Below are positions 31,101 to 36,900 of a stretch of DNA of 64,000 nucleotides, piece by piece. The translations under genes and the position numbers were made by a program. This DNA is from Tritrichomonas musculus (Eukaryota > Parabasalia > Tritrichomonadida > Tritrichomonadidae): positions 5,255,501 through 5,319,500 of the forward strand of contig JAPFFF010000005.1 in NCBI GenBank assembly GCA_039105265.1. The letters are read 5' to 3'. Position 1 is the first letter of the stretch, and each line of letters starts with the position of its first letter. Under the pieces are notes generated by a model that saw only the letters and a list, made by a program, of their open reading frames with translations, had not been told where the DNA came from and made no database searches.

Positions 31101-31869
31101 AGCTCTCAAAATCATCTTCGTTTTGCATGAGTAAATTTGACTTTTTTAGACGAAAAACAGGCTCTGGAATGGGCAAATTAGGAATTTCAGTAGGGATAAA
31201 TGGCGGTGGTACTGATTTCTTTATTATTACTTTCATATCTGATTCTGTAGAAATATTTTCATTTGCTTTGATATCGATTGAATCATCTGGCTGCGGAGTG
31301 TCTTGAGTTTGAACTTTAACAGAGGTTCCTTGGGTTAAAAATGTTATTGAATTTGAAGCCGCATTCGTATTAACAAAAGTTATTGTAGGTTTTTGAATTG
31401 GTGGCGATTTTACCTCAGATTGTGAAAAGGGAGATTTATCATGTGGTACAAAGGCTGGTTGTTTTAATCGTGGTTTTGCAGTTCTAACAGGCGAAGTTGG
31501 CGTATTTAACGAAGTTCTTGATTTTAAATATGAATTTTCTTCATCGATACTGCTATCAGGTGATTCATATAATGAATGTGGTAATGTATTAGAAAATTTA
31601 GGTGTTATAGGTCTTGATTGATTTAATATATTATTTGAACGAAGAGAAGATGAAAAATTTCCTGCTGCAGCAGTCATAGGACGAGAAGGTGCTTTTCCTA
31701 TAGGCGAAAGAAGTTGAGATTGATCATTAATATCTAATTTACGTTGATTTTGGCGAAGGGAAGGGGATATTTGCGCTGGATTTTTTGGTCTTAAAACATG
31801 TGATTTTTTTTGAGCGTTTTGCGGCATGTATAAACGATTACGCAGTTTTTCTCCTTCTTTGTTCGACAT
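19192..31869 (-). CDS. Axonemal dynein heavy chain, probably inner-arm type
   Basis: A complete 4,225-aa dynein heavy chain in one uninterrupted frame. The tail spans residues about 250-1500. The six-AAA motor begins near 1560, with P-loops [10 protein letters not shown] (AAA1, about 1600), GPTGGGKTT (AAA2, about 1885), GESGCGKTS (AAA3, about 2210) and [10 protein letters not shown] (AAA4, about 2550). AAA1 also carries the family block [24 protein letters not shown] and the Walker-B-like FDEFNR. The antiparallel coiled-coil stalk with the microtubule-binding tip lies at about 2790-3070, and the C-terminal domain follows AAA6. The AAA4 P-loop with KR and the AAA1 CSD block are typical of axonemal rather than cytoplasmic chains; length and form suggest a single-headed inner-arm class (inference). 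The first 250 residues are Pro/Ser-rich and probably disordered. A Gln-rich insertion (about 513-560, nt 30180-30340) interrupts the tail. An Inr-like TCACA lies upstream. It would power the flagella. Confidence 0.95.
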   Translation of the reverse strand: [4225 protein letters not shown]

Positions 31870-32347
31870 TTTTGATTTTGTTTGTTGTGATTTGTTTAAT
31901 TATTCTTTGTTTTTCTATGAGGAATATATTAAAAACGTTTTTTCAATTTGAATACATTTCAATGCAAATTGAAATTTGAAAAGATTATTTTTGATTTCTA
32001 AATATATCTGGTCAAATAAAATTTTTTAAAAAAATGGAAAAAAAAAACTATTACTTACTTATATTCTAAACAAAGAAATTAAAGAAAAAGAACAATTTAA
32101 TGACACCTGATTGAAATATTATTAATACTTCTTTGATATTTGCAGAAAATACGAATAACAATTATTGTGGATGAGTCAAATAAAGAAAAAAAAAAAAAAA
32201 AAAGCATTATATTGAAAAAATGGAAAGAATCTGGTGTTCATTAATAAAAAGGCAGAGTAAATTGATTTTATTAGAATACAATAATCAAAAATTATGCAGC
32301 ATATCAAATGAATTAGAAATGCTTAATAACAATGTAAATAAGAACCA
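31870..32347. other. Intergenic spacer
   Basis: AT-rich DNA between the dynein start and the 3' end of the next minus-strand gene, with an A-run near 32190-32205. No gene or repeat is seen apart from the dynein initiator. Confidence 0.55.
31886..31890 (-). promoter_or_regulatory. Inr-like initiator for the dynein gene
   Basis: On the minus strand this reads TCACA, matching the TCAYW initiator, 17-21 bases before the dynein ATG. Consensus and spacing only. Confidence 0.4.
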
Positions 32348-32761
32348 TTAATATACAATTTCAATTTGATCAAAAGATGGCAATATTTCTTGTAAATGAT
32401 CATCAAACCATTTGATAAGAACTTCTTTTCTTCGTTTAGATTCCCTGTCAAGATTGATATTGCAGTGCTTGGCTATAACTTGAGCAATGCTAACAAGTTC
32501 TTTTTGTGACCTTTCGGCCCATTGCCGTCTAGAAAGCTCTTGCCAGGCAGCTGAATTTTTGTAATTAAATTCCTGAAGTCTATCTCTAAGTCGATCTTGT
32601 TCTCGTATTGCGGAATAATCATTTTCATCTATATTATTTAATTGATTAATAAGTTTATTTAGATGTTTGTTAATATTTTCATAGTTTTTTGGATCTATTC
32701 GAGCACAAACTTCGTTAAATTCTTGAATCGAATCATCTAATCGAGATAAATCAGTATCCAT
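32348..32761 (-). CDS. Small hypothetical protein, helical, charged
   Basis: 137 codons from the first ATG in frame (32761, MDTDLSRLDDSIQEF). The frame is open a few codons further upstream, but only to a GTG, which is unlikely to start a eukaryotic gene. The protein is almost wholly helical and charged, with coiled-coil character over residues 1-75 and an Arg/Lys-rich second half (LSRRQWAERSQKELVS, ESKRRKEVLIKWFDDHLQEI). A single conserved-looking tryptophan-containing block (AAWQELSRRQWAERS) is the best handle for a search. No family is recognised. It is flanked on both sides by minus-strand genes but with spacers of 170-480 bp, so an operon is not implied. Confidence 0.6.
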   Translation of the reverse strand: MDTDLSRLDDSIQEFNEVCARIDPKNYENINKHLNKLINQLNNIDENDYSAIREQDRLRDRLQEFNYKNSAAWQELSRRQWAERSQKELVSIAQVIAKHCNINLDRESKRRKEVLIKWFDDHLQEILPSFDQIEIVY

Positions 32762-32928
32762 TCCGACTTTTAAATTATAATAAGACACTATTTAAAATTT
32801 CAAAAATTTTATTCTTTCAAAAAGATCATAATTCAAAAAGTTAAAATTTTTGATGGTAATCCTTAAAAAAACCCAAAAAATCGAATGCATCAAAAATGGC
32901 ATCAAATTATTTAAAATTAATAACAGCT

Positions 32929-33597
32929 TTATTCAATTAGAAAGTTTTTATTGTTGAAATTTTTGTCTCCGTAAACATGAATTTGTGGAATGCAAATGTT
33001 TGTGTCATTACCCCAAAAACTGTGAGGTTCTATAATCAAAGATTCAAATAAAACATGACTTGGAAATTCATAAAATTGTAATGTTTGATTTAAATATAAT
33101 GTTAAGTCTGTTAATTGATTTTCTGGATGTTTATCTGAACTTTTGAAGTAAACAGTAAAATCTCTAACTAAACAATTCTGAAATTTAGTTTCTTCAAAAG
33201 TGATATTATTTATTGCAGCAATTTTTTTTTCTGGATAAAAAATAAATGATTTATCATGATTGTCAAAACTCGTCAATTTCTGGAAAAAAGAAGTAGAATT
33301 GCTGATTTTTAATAAAGAATCTTGTATTTGTATTCCAGGTTTTATTATTAAAGGAACTTCGATAATTTCTGGTTTTAATGATTTTAATTTACTTTTATAT
33401 TGAATATAATGAACTTTATTTTTTAGTTTTTGATCATTTGCCAATAAAAAATCAAATCTGGTTGCAAAATCTTGTAAATTATCAAGATGCGAAAGTAAAT
33501 CTGTTTCTACATTATAAAGATTATCAATAAGTTCTTTTGCTTGATTGATATCTAACGGATCGGTTGATAATGACAAAAAAAACAAGCAATAAATCAT
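32929..33597 (-). CDS. Secreted SUN-like domain protein (probable)
   Basis: A 222-aa protein from ATG 33597. Residues 1-12 (MIYCLFFLSLST) look like a short signal peptide. Residues about 18-75 form a helical, possibly coiled-coil segment. Residues about 100-215 resemble the Sad1/UNC-like beta-sandwich. IAAINNITFEETKFQNC matches the region where SUN proteins have the Asp-Phe strand, LTLYLNQTLQFYEFPSHVLFESLIIEP matches the block before the last strands, and FWGNDTNICIPQIHVYGD matches the family ending (YGNExYCPLxxIxVYG) closely. The usual membrane segment of nuclear-envelope SUN proteins is not seen apart from the signal region, so it may be a luminal or secreted Slp1-like form. Another galactose-binding-like fold is the main alternative. 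Confidence 0.5.
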   Translation of the reverse strand: MIYCLFFLSLSTDPLDINQAKELIDNLYNVETDLLSHLDNLQDFATRFDFLLANDQKLKNKVHYIQYKSKLKSLKPEIIEVPLIIKPGIQIQDSLLKISNSTSFFQKLTSFDNHDKSFIFYPEKKIAAINNITFEETKFQNCLVRDFTVYFKSSDKHPENQLTDLTLYLNQTLQFYEFPSHVLFESLIIEPHSFWGNDTNICIPQIHVYGDKNFNNKNFLIE

Positions 33598-33976
33598 AAA
33601 ATAGAAGAACGTTTAATTATATATTGAATTTTCAAAAAGAAAATTTTACAAACTCAAATTCATTTTGTTCAACAACAAAGCATTCTCAATCATTTGAAAT
33701 ATAAGTTATATACTGTTACAGGAAAATGAATTACAATCATGAATTAATATCAAAATCTTTTTTTCTCTCTTTGCAAAAGCAAAATTCAATACAATTTATA
33801 TCGATTAAGCTTCGCAAAGAATATTTGACAATTTTTTATGGTTTTATTTCAAAATTGAAGTAACCAGCTTTTATATATATATATTCAAAGAAAAAATTAC
33901 GCATATCACAAAATAAAAAACATTTTTACTCTCCAACTTTTTTCTATTTCCAAAATAAAAATCATACCAGCAATAT
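33598..33976. other. Intergenic spacer
   Basis: AT-rich, no coding signal, a short TA repeat near 33872-33885. Nothing else seen. Confidence 0.55.
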
Positions 33977-36900
33977 TTAACTACTTTCAACTTCTATAGC
34001 ATTTCCTTGTTTAAATTTCCTCCTTGGTGAAGTTTGACTTGCAAGAGGCGGGCTTCTTACAGTATTCAGCGGACTTTCCTGTGGCGAGCTAACTGGTTGT
34101 GAATATATAAGAGGTGGTAGTTGAACTTTTTGTTTAGGAGAATTTGCATAAATTGTTGATGCCATTTTCTGATTTCTATTCTGTTCAACCTCTTCAACCA
34201 TTGTATCAACACTAGAAAATCTTCCAAATAACCTTGGAGTAGCTATTGCACTTTGTGTGTCGAAGTTGTTATTATAGTTGTGCACATAAGATGCTGGATA
34301 TAAAAGTTTGTTGGCGATGTGAGGTAATGGTGGTTGGCGAGATGTAGTAACATCATCATTATCATTATCACTATTTGCGTGCTGAGTTGAGCTTAATGTC
34401 TTAGAATTTGCTGTTATAAATGTATCTGTAGTATTTCTGTTGCTATTTGGTCGAGGTGCTCTTGCTGAGCTAGCGTGCTTTGGTTGCTTTGGAAGAAGTG
34501 TAAAACCTTTGTGATTCTGTTTCTGCTTCCTATATTCCTCATAGGACGTGATTGAATTGGTCATGTTCTGCACATATGATAGACTATTTCGCCATGTATC
34601 ATAAATTCTATTTTCACGTCTTACTTCATCAACAAGAGGCTTAAACTCACGTCGTCCTTTTCTGTAGAGCTTGAAAAGCTCATGTTTATCAAGAACTACA
34701 TTAGGTGGAGGCATTCTTGTAAATGGTCCATCATATGGAGAATTTGGATCAAAGTCGTATGACTCACTGTCGCTTTCTTTTGGCTTGTTCTTCCTCTTTT
34801 TCTTGCTTTTTCTGGGTTTGCTTTCCTCCAAAATCTCCTCTTCTTGATAATCAATTAGTTGATCATTATCTTCCTCATTTCCATTTGGATTCTCTTTGGC
34901 TGCATCATCCTCCAGTTCTTGGTTTTGGTCTTCCAAGTTGTCTTCGTTTTCTCCTTCTTCGCGTCCTTGGAGCTGCTGTTGTTGCTGATCATCATCTGGA
35001 TACTGATTCTCGCCTTCTCCATTTTCATCGTTGTTGTTGTTGTTTTCAATCTGGCCTTCTTCGCCGTATTGATTCTCGTTTCCTTGGTTTTCTTCGTTGC
35101 CCTGATCAACCTGATTTTCAGCATCTCCTAATTCTCCATTTTGGCCGATGTTATCGTTATCGTCTTCGTTTTCATTATCGTTATCGTTTTCATTATCGTT
35201 TTCGTTTTCATTTAACTTGTCTTCGTTGTCATTGACATTGTTCTCATTCTCGTCTTTGTTGTTGAGTTCGTTATTCATATCGTTCTCATCTTTATTTTCA
35301 TTTTCATTCTCGCTCTTATTCGCATTCGCTTCATCTTCATTGTTGCTGTTTTTGATTGATTCGTCGTTTTCATTGCTTAGGCTGTCTTTATTGCTTCCAT
35401 CTTCATTTTGTCCATTTTCAATCTTCTCTGCGTTTTCGTCATTCTTTTCGTTTTGATTTTCGCTGCCTTCTTCTTTATTATCATTGTCTTTAACTCCATT
35501 TTCAATGCCTGATTCGTTTTCTGCGTTTTCAATGTTTTGATCGTTTTGGCTGGCTTCATTCAGCGCTTCATTGGGCTCGTTTGCGATTTCGTTGCTTTGG
35601 TTAGCTTTCTCGCTGCCATCTTCAGCTGCTTGATGATCTTTATTGCTCTCTTTTCTTTTCTCATTTTCGTCGGTTTCATTGTTTTCCAGATTTTCGTTAT
35701 TTTTATTTGAAACTTTTTCATTACTTTCACTGTTTTCATTGCCAACTTTGCTTTCACTTGACTCGTTGCTTTCATTTGACTCGTTGCTTGTGCTGGCTTT
35801 GCTTGACTCGTCGTTTGCTTCAGATCTTGAATTGGATTGGCTGATCTTTGAATCTTCATCCTGCGAATTAGAATTTGACGCTTTTTCATCTTTAGAGCTC
35901 GACTCATCTTTCGAACTATTTTCATTTTTACTTGCCTCGTTCAAATTTGAACTAGACTTGCTAATCGAGTCTGATTTAGAGCTCGACTTGCTGACTTTGT
36001 TGTCCTTTGAACTCGACTCTTCATCAGCCTGCGAGCCTGACTTTGACGTTGACACTTTGCTGTCTTTGGAGCCAGATTTAGAGATCTTGTTGTCCTTTGA
36101 TTTCGCAGCTGTGCTTGAGTCATCTTTTGAATCATCTTCGTTTGTGTTTGATGTGCCAGAAGCAGCTTTTGAGTCGGACTTGCTTTGCTTGGCTTTTGAG
36201 GTCTTGCTGCCAGTGCCGTCCTTGCTCTTGCTTTCACCATCGGCTTTTGTTTTTCCTTTGGTAGAACTTTTTGAGCCCTTTGCGGCCTTGTCCTCGCTCT
36301 CATTCGATTCATCGTCATATTCGCCTTCCTCATTGTTGTTGTTGCTTTTATCTTTGGACTTAGTTTTTGACTTTGACTTGCCAGACGTGCTTTCTTTGTC
36401 AGATGCATCAGTGCCGCTCTTTTCTGAAGAACCTGTTTTGCTCTTGTCAGAAGAGCCAGTCTTATTTTTGTCACTCTTGTCGGTGCTGCTTTTATCTTTG
36501 GAGCCTGATTTTGCCTTGTCAGATGAGTCAGCTTTGCTTTTGTCAGCTGAACCATCTTTTGTCTTATTCTTGTCAGCTGTGCTGGCTTTGCTTTTGTCAG
36601 CTGAACCATCTTTTGTCTTATTCTTGTCAGCTGTGCTGGCTTTGCTTTTGTCTGTAGAACCATCTTTTGTCTTGTCAGCTGAACCATCTTTTGTCTTGTT
36701 TTTGTCAGCTGAACCATCTTTTGTCTTATTCTTGTCAGCTGTGCTGGCTTTGCTTTTGTCTGTAGAACCATCTTTGCTCTTGTCTGAAGAACCATCTTTT
36801 GCCTTGTTTTTGTCAGCTGTGCTGGCTTTGCTTTTGTCTGCAGAACCATCTTTTGTTTTGTCGGCTGACTCGTCTTTTGACTTGCTCTTGTCTGCTGCGC

